A stretch of 64,000 nucleotides of DNA, taken from the NCBI GenBank assembly GCA_964647625.1, contig CAZYHZ010000001.1, positions 62,001 through 126,000 of the forward strand, in the 5' to 3' direction. This stretch comes from DASRJG01 sp964647625. Lineage in GTDB: Bacteria > Acidobacteriota > Polarisedimenticolia > Polarisedimenticolales > DASRJG01. The notes under the pieces are model-generated. The model was not told the DNA's origin, ran no database searches, and saw only the letters and a list, made by a program, of their open reading frames with translations. Shown here piece by piece: positions 43,301 to 51,746 of the stretch; the stretch's first letter is position 1, and each line of letters starts with the position of its first letter. Both the position numbers and the translations under genes were made by a program.

Positions 43301-43702
43301 CACGAGAATCGGACGCACGAAACACTCCTGGATGACGAGGGCATCGTGGCCGAGGGCCGCGAAGACCTCGGCGAGCCTTGCAGGCATGCGCGTCTCGCGC
43401 TCGATGCGCTCGGTCTCGCGCCGGAGCATGTCGGCCGTGATCTCGATGTTCCAGAAACGGCGGAGCGCCGCAGTCTCCTCGAGATACAGCCGTGTCTTCG
43501 CGCGGATGACCGCGTCGGGGACGGCCGTCTCGAACGGGACCGAGGCACCCTCGAGATGGCGGTAGTAGACGCGCTCGATGCGCTCCTGGGCCGCGACGCG
43601 CTCGTCCGGCGTCAGCTCGCGCGCGAGGCACGGCGCGATTGCGAGCGGGATGGCGACCGACGCGAGGACCGCGGCCGCATGCAAGCTCCTGTTGAATGCC
43701 AT
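40361..43702 (-). CDS. Secreted giant kelch-repeat protein with SurA-like N-terminus and MopE-type motif
   Basis: A ~1113-residue protein. ATG 43700-43702 gives a signal peptide (AAAVLASVAIPLAIAPCLA). Residues ~25-140 form a helical module (LTPDERVAAQERIERVYYRH ... CFVRPILVDRLVRGFFAS) that resembles the N-domain of SurA-type peptidyl-prolyl isomerases. The body is 14 kelch repeats of about 50 residues, each with HTAVWTGSxMxVWGGxxG and GGRYDPxxxSW. Then DNDGDGYSECQGDCNDDDPTVHPGAVETCNGIDDDCNGLVDDGI, a MopE-like metal/calcium motif, and a C-terminal FN3-like module (YDVVSGSVDVL, WYLIRAVSTCSGNGSYDEG, ending GGACP). Likely surface-associated or secreted. Confidence 0.88.
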   Translation of the reverse strand: MAFNRSLHAAAVLASVAIPLAIAPCLARELTPDERVAAQERIERVYYRHLEGASVPFETAVPDAVIRAKTRLYLEETAALRRFWNIEITADMLRRETERIERETRMPARLAEVFAALGHDALVIQECFVRPILVDRLVRGFFASDMRVHGDARAEAEALRRDLLTPGRDPVDRDPRLSIVTIARAPAAPGVVGAIEETDDAFVIREVLDGRADRFRVATWTVRKRAWDSWWPSVRDGLDASSVRTVADAGVPLAIDATAQPFTSTCVADDTWSNGTLDSIPDPRSDHTATWTGTTMIVWGGFGGGYLNSGARYDPATNTWSPISLVGAPSPRSLHTAVWTGSALVVWGGYDGTSYLDTGGRYDPSSDSWTAVAATGAPALRGGHTAVWTGSVMVVWGGYDGTSYLGTGGRYSPGSNTWTGTAIAGAPAGRTDHTAVWAGTSMIVWGGSNGSAMNSGGRYDPVTNTWVTTAIAGAPSVRSDHTAVWTGSTMIVWGGSDGTSYLGNGGRYTPASDSWTPVSPTGAPAGRSGHIAVWTGSSMIVWGGMDATSSARDTGGRYDPSTDSWTPTSATNAPPGRNSHTAVWTGSLMIVWGGTAGSAAGLNSGGRYDPSSDTWTPTLVTAAPSRRANHTAVWTGTQMIVWGGSDGTSAFNTGGRYDPLTDSWAAMATAFAPAGRSRHSAVWTGTKMIVWGGTSFAVVNTGGVYDPAANSWTATETTGAPSARKDHTAIWTGARMIVWGGYDVAPLGTGGVYDPGSGTWTNVSTSSAPSARYLHTAIWSGSAMVVWGGYSAGGVNTGGRYDPGSDTWSTTSTTSAPVARYNHTAVWTGSVMVVWGGYGSDYLNSGGRYNPATNTWAGTSLTGAPSIRYLQSAVWARSVMVVWGGQNSAGAIGTGGRYDPASDTWLTVSGASAPSPRYDHRAAWTGSFMLVWGGQDDASVLGSGGRYALGQFLDNDGDGYSECQGDCNDDDPTVHPGAVETCNGIDDDCNGLVDDGIPPPAAKPSLSMAKSGSSAQLTWAAASGVTGYDVVSGSVDVLRATSGNFTTSTSTCLANDTASTVVNDPASPAAGDGSWYLIRAVSTCSGNGSYDEGVPSQTGGRDTEINASGGACP

Positions 43703-43715
43703 CGGACCCACGAAC

Positions 43716-43747
43716 GTGGGGCAGCGGGTCGGTGCCCGCCGCCCCAC
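43716..43747. repeat. Long GC-rich hairpin between two secreted-protein genes
   Basis: GTGGGGCAGCGGG (43716-43728) pairs with CCCGCCGCCCCAC (43735-43747) around the loop TCGGTG with one mismatch. It lies 13 nt after the stop of the BNR gene and 13 nt before the ATG of the kelch gene on the minus strand. It could terminate transcription from the BNR gene, but no T-run follows on either strand, so it may instead be an mRNA-stability or leader structure. Confidence 0.5.
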
Positions 43748-43760
43748 CGGTTTGGAACCG

Positions 43761-46700
43761 CTAGAAGTTCACGGTGATCGTGCCGTTGAAGTCACACGTC
43801 CCGACGTCGAAACCGACCGTCCGGCTCACGCGATGCCCGGCGACGATCGCAGTCACCGTCACCTGGTACGAGCCCGGGAGGAGCTGGATCGGGTTCGACA
43901 CGGTGCCGTACTCCTTGTGGTACTGGAACGGCGCGCACGGCGACGGCGGGACGACCGTCTGGAGCGCCAGGTTCTTCGACGTATCCACGGTGTCGAGCAG
44001 CGGCTTGTTGCGGTTGGCGTTGATCCGCTGGATCTTGATCTGCTCCACCGTGGCCAGCGGCACACCGCCCGCCGTCACGAGCACGCGCGCACCCGTTCGA
44101 ACGCCCTCGCCGCACAGGGCGCGCGTCACGCTCGTCAGCGCTCCCGTGATCGGGTCGGAGACGTACGTGATCGTGAGGTTGCCGGTGTCCGCCCGCGACA
44201 GATTGACCGGGTGGAACACCGTCTGGAGATTGCCCTCGCCCGCGATGTGACCGGGCTGGAGAATGATCGGGAACGACGGCAGCCCGGCGAGGCCGTACTC
44301 CGCGGTGTTGCTACTGATCGCGAAGCCCGTGATGCTCAGGTTGCACTGGCCGTTGTTCGAGACCGGGAACGGCTCCGGCGTGCTGCACGGGCCGACCGAC
44401 TGGATCACCTCCGCCGGGAAACCGAGATCCGGCGGAACGTCGATGACCGGTGCCGGCGTGTTCCCCGTCAGCGTCTTCACGATGACCGGCGTATCCGGAT
44501 CGTCGGTCGTGATCGTCAGCGTGCAGGTCTTGGGCCCTGCCGAGGTCGGCGTGAAGCGGACGACGACGTTCTGGCACGAATCGGGGCTGACCGGCGCGGG
44601 GAACGGATTGTTGATGAGCGTGAAATCGACGCACCCCGGATTCAAGGCGACGCTCGTCACGTGGAGGTTGCATTCTCCGACATTGCAGACCGACACCGGC
44701 TTCTCGGCGAGAACGCCCGCACAGACGCTGCCGAAGTCGGTCGAGCCCGTCACGCGAACGTCTCCTGGCGGGGCGGTCCCCGAAACGTTGACCGACGTCG
44801 CCGGCGAGCTCGGATCGTTGCTGTAGATCGTGATCGTGCTCGACTTCGCGCCGAGCGTCGTCGGCTGGAGGCGAATCGGCAGGTGCAGCGACGTGTTCGG
44901 CGCGATCGTCAGCGGGAACGAAGCCACGCTCGGTGTCGAGAACTGCCCCGAGCTCGAGCTGATTCCCGTGACGTTCAGGGTGCACGTGCCGCTGTTGTTG
45001 ATCGTCAGGTCGAGGTCCTTGAAGTCGCCGATGCAGACGTCGCCGAACGAGCCGGAATCGGCGATCGCCGTCGCGATCGTGCTGTTGCCGACGTCGGCGG
45101 TCGCCGTCAGGTCGAGCGTCGGTGAGCCGGGGTCGTCGCTGTTGATCCGGATCGTGGCGGTCTTGCTGCCCGGTGTCGACGTCTGGAACTTCACGGTGAA
45201 ATCGACGTGCGCGTCGGGGCTGATGGTCAATGGCGTCGTCGGCTTCGATACGACCGTGAAGTCGGTCGATCCGAACAGGCGCTGCACGCTGCTGATGACG
45301 AGGTCGTCCGTCCCGACGTTGTAGACGTGGATCGTGAGGAACGATGCCGTGCCGACGCACGTGCTCCCGAAGTCCAGGCCGTTGTCCGCGTTCACCGAGA
45401 TGACCTGGCCGCTGGCGGGAGCGAACTCGAACGTGCCTCGTCCGTAGGTGGACGCGCGCAGGACGTGCGCCGTCGGGTTGATCTGAAGGTCCGAGACGGG
45501 GCAATTGGGGAAGTGCGGCTGGTCGAGCGTCGTCCAGCTGCTTCCCCCGTCCACCGACCGGTAGACGCCGAGGTCGGTGCCGACGTAGATCGTCGTCGGG
45601 TTCGTGGCGCCGTCGAGCGCGATGCCGTTGAACGGAACGTCGACCGCGGGCGAGATGTCCGTCCATCCGGATCCGCCGATCGTCGTCGCGAAGACGTGGC
45701 CTCCGCCGAAGCCGGAGAGCGTCGCGTAGATCACCGTGGGATCGATCGGATCGAACGCGATCCGCGTGACCGACCGCCCCGGCAGGTCCCGGGTGATGTC
45801 GGTGAAGACGACACCGCTGGGCGGCCCGACCGTCGAGGCCAGCGCGTTCGTGCTGACGAACACCTTGCCCCCGACGGCGACCGCGACGTTGTTGCTGTTG
45901 ACCGCCGCGACGGTCGAGGGGCCCACGGTCGAGATGGCCGTGAACTGGGTGATGTTGCGCCAGTTCGTCCCGCCGTTCGTGCTCTGCCACAGCTGGCCTG
46001 CTATGGCGGGCGTGGGCGGGGTGACCTTGGCGGGCGTCGCCGCGCCGCTGAAGTAGAGCGTGCTCGTCGTGTTCGGATCGACGTTCATCGTGTTCCGGAA
46101 GATCTGGATCTGATCGCCCGGCAGGTCGCCCGAGATGCCCGACCAGGTATCGCCGCTGTTTCCGGAGTGCGTGGGGCCGCCGTTGTTGATGGCGAACGCG
46201 TCGTCCGTCGTGGCCTTCGCGAAGACCACGTCGAGCCCGTCGCCGCCGTTGGTCAGGTTCCACAACAGGCTCCCCGTTCCCTTCACCGTGCCGTTGTCCT
46301 GGTTGGCGTTGAGCGTGACGTCCGCGGTGGCGTTGCTCTTGACGTCCATGTGGTAGATCTGCGTCGATTGCAGGCCGCCGCCGTTGATCGTCGCCGGTCC
46401 GGCTCCCGTCCCGGTCCACGTCGCGCCCTTGTCGGTGCTCTTGAAGATGCCGCCGTCGTTTCCGGCGAAGACGATCGAGGGGTTGCCCGCGCCCTGAGGC
46501 GTGAACGCCCACGCGTGGCTGTCCGCGTGGATGCCGTTCGTGACGTCCGAGAACGTCGCGCCCCCGTCGTCGGACCGGAACGTGTTGGTGCCGCCCCAGT
46601 AGACGGTATCGGTCGTCCCGTTGCCGGGCGAGGCCGGATCGACCGCGATCGTGTTCGTGTAGAAGCACTGGCACTGCAGGGCCGGCGGAGCGTTGGCGCT

Positions 46701-47894
46701 GCGCAGCGCCCAGTTGGTCCCTTGATCGGTGCTCTGGAAGATCCCCAGGATCGGGGTGTACGGCGTCGGGATGAAGTTGCCGCCGTTCCCCTCGATCGTC
46801 AGGTACACGACCTGGACGCCCGCGGCGTTGGGCGGCGACGCCGGCGGTGCCAGCGCGACGGCGACCTTCCCGATCCCCGCGTTGCTCGTCACCGTGTTGT
46901 GCGGCGTCAGGGCGTTGGCCAGCGCGGTGGTCGCGGTCGTCAGGACGGTCGTCCACGTCAGGCCGCCGTCGGTCGATCGCTTGACGCCCGTCGAGTTGAT
47001 TCCGGCGAAGAGGACGCGGGCGCCCGTGGGCGAGGACGGATCGAGCGCGAGCGACTCGGCGACGCCGCCGCCGTTCGTCCCGATCGTCCAGTTCAGGCCG
47101 CCGTCGGTCGACCGGTACAGGCCGATGTTCGACGCCAGGTAGAGCCGGTTGCTGTTGGCCGGGTCGACGATGATGGAGTAGATGTTCCGGCCGACGAACA
47201 GGTTGGCGTTCCCGGTGTTTCCCGGCGGGTAGCCGGATCCGAGGACGATCCAGCTTCCGCCCCCGTCGGTCGATTTCATGATTCCCTGGGTGACGTCGAG
47301 CGCGCTTCCTTCCGCTCCGGTCGTGTTGTTCACGGCCGTGGAGTTCCCCACGTAGACCACATTGGTGTTGTTCGGGTCGATCGTGATCGCGGACGGCTCG
47401 CCGATCGCGAGCATCGGCTCGTGATCGGTCAGCGACGTCCACGTCGTGCCGCCGTTCTTGCTCTGCCAGACTCCCCCGGTCGGCGTTCCCATGTAGACGA
47501 CGTTGCCGTTGTAGGGGTGGATCGCGATCGAGTTGACCCGGCCGTTGTAATAGCTACTGCCGGCCTTGAAGGGGCTCGGGCCGATCGACTTCCAGACGAC
47601 GCCGTTCAGCGATGGCGTCGATGCGGGCGGACCCACGAGGGCCGCCGTCTGGGAATCGAGCACCGCGGACGAGGACAGCTTCTGGGCTTGCCACATTCCG
47701 TTTCGGTAGCTGTCCAGCGTGACCGCTTCCCCGCTCAAGCGTGGCGCGAGAAATTCCCTCGTGGCATCGAATGGATTGTTCTCGAAATCGGGGTGGCTGG
47801 CGGAAATCGCCGTGAGTTGTCGCGGGAGGAAGGCTCCCGCGAAGAGGATGGTTGCGCTCGTGAGCACGAGCGCCGCGTGGATCGGACGACGCAT
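43761..47894 (-). CDS. Giant secreted BNR/VPS10-like propeller with four choice-of-anchor-D domains
   Basis: A 1377-residue protein with a signal peptide (ALVLTSATILFAGAFLP). Residues ~95-860 contain many sialidase/BNR or VPS10-type repeats (VWQSKNGGTTWTSLTDHEPMLAIG, GIMKSTDGGGSWIVLGSG, LYRSTDGGLNWTIGT, IFKSTDKGATWTG), forming one or two beta-propellers. Then four consecutive ASPM-SPD-2-Hydin-type (choice-of-anchor-D) domains start near DNGLDFGSTCVGTASF, DSGSFGDVCIGDFKDLDL, TDFGSVCAGVLAEKPVSV and DLGFPAEVIQSVGPCST. A short beta-sandwich end domain closes it. No protease or glycosidase active site is apparent. Probably exported; the role is unknown. Confidence 0.88.
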   Translation of the reverse strand: MRRPIHAALVLTSATILFAGAFLPRQLTAISASHPDFENNPFDATREFLAPRLSGEAVTLDSYRNGMWQAQKLSSSAVLDSQTAALVGPPASTPSLNGVVWKSIGPSPFKAGSSYYNGRVNSIAIHPYNGNVVYMGTPTGGVWQSKNGGTTWTSLTDHEPMLAIGEPSAITIDPNNTNVVYVGNSTAVNNTTGAEGSALDVTQGIMKSTDGGGSWIVLGSGYPPGNTGNANLFVGRNIYSIIVDPANSNRLYLASNIGLYRSTDGGLNWTIGTNGGGVAESLALDPSSPTGARVLFAGINSTGVKRSTDGGLTWTTVLTTATTALANALTPHNTVTSNAGIGKVAVALAPPASPPNAAGVQVVYLTIEGNGGNFIPTPYTPILGIFQSTDQGTNWALRSANAPPALQCQCFYTNTIAVDPASPGNGTTDTVYWGGTNTFRSDDGGATFSDVTNGIHADSHAWAFTPQGAGNPSIVFAGNDGGIFKSTDKGATWTGTGAGPATINGGGLQSTQIYHMDVKSNATADVTLNANQDNGTVKGTGSLLWNLTNGGDGLDVVFAKATTDDAFAINNGGPTHSGNSGDTWSGISGDLPGDQIQIFRNTMNVDPNTTSTLYFSGAATPAKVTPPTPAIAGQLWQSTNGGTNWRNITQFTAISTVGPSTVAAVNSNNVAVAVGGKVFVSTNALASTVGPPSGVVFTDITRDLPGRSVTRIAFDPIDPTVIYATLSGFGGGHVFATTIGGSGWTDISPAVDVPFNGIALDGATNPTTIYVGTDLGVYRSVDGGSSWTTLDQPHFPNCPVSDLQINPTAHVLRASTYGRGTFEFAPASGQVISVNADNGLDFGSTCVGTASFLTIHVYNVGTDDLVISSVQRLFGSTDFTVVSKPTTPLTISPDAHVDFTVKFQTSTPGSKTATIRINSDDPGSPTLDLTATADVGNSTIATAIADSGSFGDVCIGDFKDLDLTINNSGTCTLNVTGISSSSGQFSTPSVASFPLTIAPNTSLHLPIRLQPTTLGAKSSTITIYSNDPSSPATSVNVSGTAPPGDVRVTGSTDFGSVCAGVLAEKPVSVCNVGECNLHVTSVALNPGCVDFTLINNPFPAPVSPDSCQNVVVRFTPTSAGPKTCTLTITTDDPDTPVIVKTLTGNTPAPVIDVPPDLGFPAEVIQSVGPCSTPEPFPVSNNGQCNLSITGFAISSNTAEYGLAGLPSFPIILQPGHIAGEGNLQTVFHPVNLSRADTGNLTITYVSDPITGALTSVTRALCGEGVRTGARVLVTAGGVPLATVEQIKIQRINANRNKPLLDTVDTSKNLALQTVVPPSPCAPFQYHKEYGTVSNPIQLLPGSYQVTVTAIVAGHRVSRTVGFDVGTCDFNGTITVNF

Positions 47895-48226
47895 GGCCTC
47901 CTCCTGTCAAATTGGATTGAGTTGCCCCTGGATTCGAAATCCGCGACGCGAGCAGACCCGGCCTGTGACGGGATTGACGGACACCGAGAGGCTCACCGCA
48001 CCGTGACCTCCCCGCACTGTTTGCTTGCCCCTGTGCCGATGCCTATCCAGGGCGTTCTACGCCCGCCGGATTCGGCGAGTCAATGCAGGGTTTCCACGAA
48101 GTTCGCTCACTGCGCTCGGACAAGAATCGTGCCGGGGCCCGCGCACTCGATTCCGGTGCGAACTATTCTGCCCGGCCGCGCGTACTTAGAACTGTCCGGT
48201 ATCATTCGTCCCAAGTTGAGCCATCG
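47895..48226. other. Intergenic region between divergent genes, no gene seen
   Basis: A 332-nt stretch between the BNR gene (leftwards) and the second kinase (rightwards). It must hold both promoters and ribosome sites (GGAGGAGG at 47898-47905 read on minus just before the BNR ATG). The frame upstream of the kinase start stays open through it but shows no family features. No repeat or RNA gene was recognised. Confidence 0.55.
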
Positions 48227-51094
48227 ATGAGCACTGCCGCACGGACGCTGCAGCCGGAAGACGTAGTCGCGCACTATCGCGTCGTGGGCCCGCTCGGCAC
48301 GGGCGGCATGGGTGAGGTCTATCTCGCCCAGGACCGGACGCTCGAGCGGAACGTCGCGCTAAAAGTGCTGCCGCCCCAGTTCGTCAAGGACGAAGAACGA
48401 CTGCGCCGTTTCGTGCTCGAGGCCAAATCCGCGTCGTCCCTGAGCCACCCGAACATCGTCACCATCTATGAGATCGGCAGCGATGTCGTCCGCACGAAGG
48501 GGGGCGCGGCCGAGCCCGACTCGGCCCCCGTCCAGTTCATCTCGATGGAGCTGATCCAGGGCCGGACCCTGACGACCCTCATCCACGAGGAAAAGACCGA
48601 CCTCCGGACCCTTCTCGGCTACCTCGCGCAGGCGGCCGAAGGGTTGGCCAAGGCGCACTCGGCGGGGATCATCCACCGCGACCTCAAGCCGGGAAACATC
48701 ATGGTCACGTCCGACGGGTACGCGAAGGTGCTCGATTTCGGGCTCGCCAAGCTCACCGAGCGCACCGAGACCCCGATGGAAATGTCGAGCGCGCCGACGG
48801 TGATGGAGCAGAAGACCGGGGCCGGCGCGGTGATGGGGACGACCGGCTACATGTCCCCGGAGCAGGTCCGCGGCAAGCCGGTCGATCAGCGGTCCGACGT
48901 GTTCTCGTTCGGCTGCGTGCTCTACGAGGCGATCGCCGGGGCGCGGCCGTTCGTCGCGGAGACCGCCGTCGAGACGATGCACAAGATCCTCAACGACCAG
49001 CCCCCGCCGGTCGAGGAGCGGAACAAGAAGGTCCCCGCGGAGCTGCGCCGGATCGTGCGGCGGTGCCTCGCCAAGAACCCGGACCAGCGGATCCAGTCGA
49101 TGAAGGACCTCGCCATCGAGCTGCGCGAGGTCGTCGATGAGTGGGACAACCTGGCCCTGACGGCAACCTCTGTCGGCACCACGGGTATCGGCGGGGTCGC
49201 GCTCGCAGAACGCTCCCGCGCGAGATGGATCGTCCCCGGCGCGCTGCTCACCGCCGTGGTTGCGATCGCGGTCGCGCTGTGGGCGACGCACCGCGGCAGC
49301 CCGGGAGGAGCGGCGGCGCAGGCCGCGCCGAACGTCAAGATCGCGACGCTGACCGACCGCGGGGACGTCGGCGAGGCCGCGATCTCGAACGACGGCCGCT
49401 ACCTCGCCTACCTCGCCGGCGAGGTCGGGAAGACGAGCGTCAGGGTGCGGCAGGTGGCCACGGGGACCGACCTCGCGGTCGTCCCGTTCGAGGACGGGAT
49501 CTTCGAGAACCTGTCATTCTCCCCCGACGGCAACTACCTCTTTTATTGCAAGCGCCGCCGCGACGCGCAGAACTACCGGGCGCTCATGCAGGTCCCCTCC
49601 CTCGGCGGAGTCTCACGCGAGCGCGCCTTCGACGTCGACTCGCGCGTGAGCTTCTCCCCGGACGGAAAGTCGATCGTCTTTGCGCGCGGCGAGCCGCAGA
49701 ACTCCCGGACGAACCTCGTCGAGCGGGATCTGGACGCCGGCACGGAGCGCGTGCTCACGTCCGTGACGAATCCGAGCACGGTGACGGCCGCGCCGGTGTG
49801 GTCCCCCGACGGCGCGAACATCGCGGCGGGGGTTCTCGACACGTCCAAGGGTCTGTTCCTGAGCTCACTGGTCCTCTACGACGCGAAGACGGGGGCCGCG
49901 AAGACGCTCAGGGAGGGCAAGGGCTCGACCATCGAAGGGATCGCGTGGCTCCCCGACGGGAGCGGCCTCGTCCGGTCGGGCTTCGAGTTCGCGAATTCGA
50001 TCAGCCGCCAGATCACGATCGTGGACTACCCGGGCGGGACCGTCCGGAGGGTGACGAGCGACAACGGCGACTACCTACTCCCCACCGTGTCGAAGGGTGA
50101 CGAGGCGATCGCCGCGGTCCGCCTGAGCCGCACGAGCGACCTGTCGCTCCTCGATCCCGGAGGCAGCGAGCCGCGCCCGTTGACGTCGTACAGAAACCCC
50201 GAGAACTCGCCGTTCAACTTCACGGCCTGTCCGGACGGTTCCGTGATGTATTCGGCGTCTCGCGACAAAGCGGTCCAGGTCTGGTCGGTCCCCGCGGGGG
50301 GAGGATCCCCGAAGTCGCTCTCCGACCCGTCGGCGCTTTCGGTTCGTCCGCGGTGCTTCGCCGGCGGGTTCGTCATGGACCGGTTCGATCTCGACGGCGG
50401 CGCTCACGTGTGGCGGGCCGATCCCGACGGCGCCAATGGGCGCGTCTTGACGCCGGGAGCGGCGGCTCAATCGGTCGATGTGGCTGCGAACGGCAGCCTG
50501 GTCACGTTCACGCCGATCGGGGACGGCGCGATGTGGGTCATTCCCGGCGCCGGCGGGACGGCGCGGAGCCTGGGCGACAAGACCGGCCTCGGAAAGATCT
50601 CTCCCGATGCATCCAAGATCCTGCTGAGCGAGCTGACCACGCGCTCCGACGGCCTGATCGAGCGGAAGCTCAAATACGTCCCTTCCGGCGGAGGAGCCGG
50701 GGTGGACTTGCGGAACATTCCGGTGCGATCCGAGAACCTCAGCTGGACACCGGACGGCGCGGCGATCACGTACGTCGACGATTCGGGCCCGGTGTGGAAC
50801 CTGTTCCGAGCCCCGCTCGACGGCGGAGCGGCGCGGCCGGTGACGTCCTACAAGGAAGGGCGCATCACGAAGTACGAGCTGTCGCCGGACGGCCGCCGGC
50901 TCGCGGTCGCCCTCACGATCGGCACGGTGACCAACGTCTGGGTCAGCGCCAGCGACGGATCGAAGCCGACGCAGATCACCCGCTATCCCGCCGACCAGGT
51001 CTTCGACCTGCACTGGCTCCCGGATGGAAGCAAGCTCGTGGTGAACGCCGGCAAGGCTAGCCTCGACGCGGTGCTGATCCGAAGCTTTCGCTGA
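48227..51094 (+). CDS. Transmembrane Ser/Thr protein kinase with TolB-like propeller
   Basis: A 955-residue protein. ATG 48227 was chosen because the kinase fold begins directly (YRVVGPLGTGGMGEVYLAQD) and TTGAG precedes it. Lys 46, HRDLKPGN (Asp 152) and DFGLAK (from 170) are intact. The membrane segment is at about 325-345 (WIVPGALLTAVVAIAVALWA) and the remainder is a beta-propeller of TolB/WD40 type with repeating FSPDGKSIVFARGEPQNSR-, WSPDGANIAAGVL- and LSPDGRRLAVALT-type blades. Paralogous to the 33917-36619 kinase but more divergent in the sensor. It overlaps the convergent PAP2 gene by 38 nt. Confidence 0.9.
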   Translation: MSTAARTLQPEDVVAHYRVVGPLGTGGMGEVYLAQDRTLERNVALKVLPPQFVKDEERLRRFVLEAKSASSLSHPNIVTIYEIGSDVVRTKGGAAEPDSAPVQFISMELIQGRTLTTLIHEEKTDLRTLLGYLAQAAEGLAKAHSAGIIHRDLKPGNIMVTSDGYAKVLDFGLAKLTERTETPMEMSSAPTVMEQKTGAGAVMGTTGYMSPEQVRGKPVDQRSDVFSFGCVLYEAIAGARPFVAETAVETMHKILNDQPPPVEERNKKVPAELRRIVRRCLAKNPDQRIQSMKDLAIELREVVDEWDNLALTATSVGTTGIGGVALAERSRARWIVPGALLTAVVAIAVALWATHRGSPGGAAAQAAPNVKIATLTDRGDVGEAAISNDGRYLAYLAGEVGKTSVRVRQVATGTDLAVVPFEDGIFENLSFSPDGNYLFYCKRRRDAQNYRALMQVPSLGGVSRERAFDVDSRVSFSPDGKSIVFARGEPQNSRTNLVERDLDAGTERVLTSVTNPSTVTAAPVWSPDGANIAAGVLDTSKGLFLSSLVLYDAKTGAAKTLREGKGSTIEGIAWLPDGSGLVRSGFEFANSISRQITIVDYPGGTVRRVTSDNGDYLLPTVSKGDEAIAAVRLSRTSDLSLLDPGGSEPRPLTSYRNPENSPFNFTACPDGSVMYSASRDKAVQVWSVPAGGGSPKSLSDPSALSVRPRCFAGGFVMDRFDLDGGAHVWRADPDGANGRVLTPGAAAQSVDVAANGSLVTFTPIGDGAMWVIPGAGGTARSLGDKTGLGKISPDASKILLSELTTRSDGLIERKLKYVPSGGGAGVDLRNIPVRSENLSWTPDGAAITYVDDSGPVWNLFRAPLDGGAARPVTSYKEGRITKYELSPDGRRLAVALTIGTVTNVWVSASDGSKPTQITRYPADQVFDLHWLPDGSKLVVNAGKASLDAVLIRSFR

Positions 51095-51746
51095 GCGCCG
51101 GTGCGGTCTCGGCCGCCCGCTTGGGACGCACGGGCGCGAGATCTTCGCCCCAAGAGGTCTTTGCAATCAGGTACCGGACGTACCGGGCGATGACGAGTCC
51201 GATCCACAGGCCCGCGAAGATGTCCGACGGCCAGTGCGCGCCCCGGTAGATCCGCTCGTGGCAGACGAGCGCGGCCAGCGTGTATCCCGGCACGGCGGCG
51301 GCCGGCGCGAACTGCGCCAGCGTGTGCGCCGCGCTGAACATGATCGCGGAGTGGCTCGAAGGGAACCGTCCGTACCTGGCCTTGAGCCAGGACATTCCGG
51401 CGATGTGGTTGACCTCGGGCCCCTGGCGGCCGATGACCTCCTTCATCACGGAGGTGACCGTCCCGGCGAGAAGCGCCGTCAACAACATCGCGAGCCCCGC
51501 ACGGCGGATCTTGCGCCGCCGCGCCAGCAATCCCGCGAAGACCAGGAGGAGGGCCACGGCGGCCGGGAACGTGGCCCCGCGAAGCTGCGAGACGCGATCG
51601 GTCAGCCAATCCAGGAAGGGGGACCGGAATCCGGAGATCGCGGCGTAGATCTTCTCGTCCCAGACGAGCAGCGCGGAGAGAATGATCGCGGCCGCGAGGT
51701 GCGGAAGCCACCGCTTGGTGGTGGCCCGGATCTTCATCGCCGTCAT
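51057..51746 (-). CDS. PAP2 family (undecaprenyl-diphosphatase-like) membrane phosphatase
   Basis: A 229-residue protein with four to six membrane helices and the three PAP2 active-site segments: KEVIGRQGPE, GRFPSSHSAIMFSAAHTLA and RIYRGAHWPSDIFAGLWIG, with the catalytic His residues in place. Such enzymes dephosphorylate lipid phosphates such as undecaprenyl diphosphate, or phosphatidate. Start ATG 51744-51746 overlaps the stop of the glycosyltransferase gene (ATGA), strongly suggesting a two-gene operon acting on lipid-linked sugars. Its end overlaps the kinase gene on the other strand. Confidence 0.9.
   Translation of the reverse strand: MTAMKIRATTKRWLPHLAAAIILSALLVWDEKIYAAISGFRSPFLDWLTDRVSQLRGATFPAAVALLLVFAGLLARRRKIRRAGLAMLLTALLAGTVTSVMKEVIGRQGPEVNHIAGMSWLKARYGRFPSSHSAIMFSAAHTLAQFAPAAAVPGYTLAALVCHERIYRGAHWPSDIFAGLWIGLVIARYVRYLIAKTSWGEDLAPVRPKRAAETAPALSESFGSAPRRG

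Noticed and set aside
40361..43702. Regular ~150-nt periodicity that could look like a CRISPR array or satellite DNA
   Set aside because: It coincides with kelch repeats of the protein; the repeats vary in sequence and have no identical spacer-repeat pattern.
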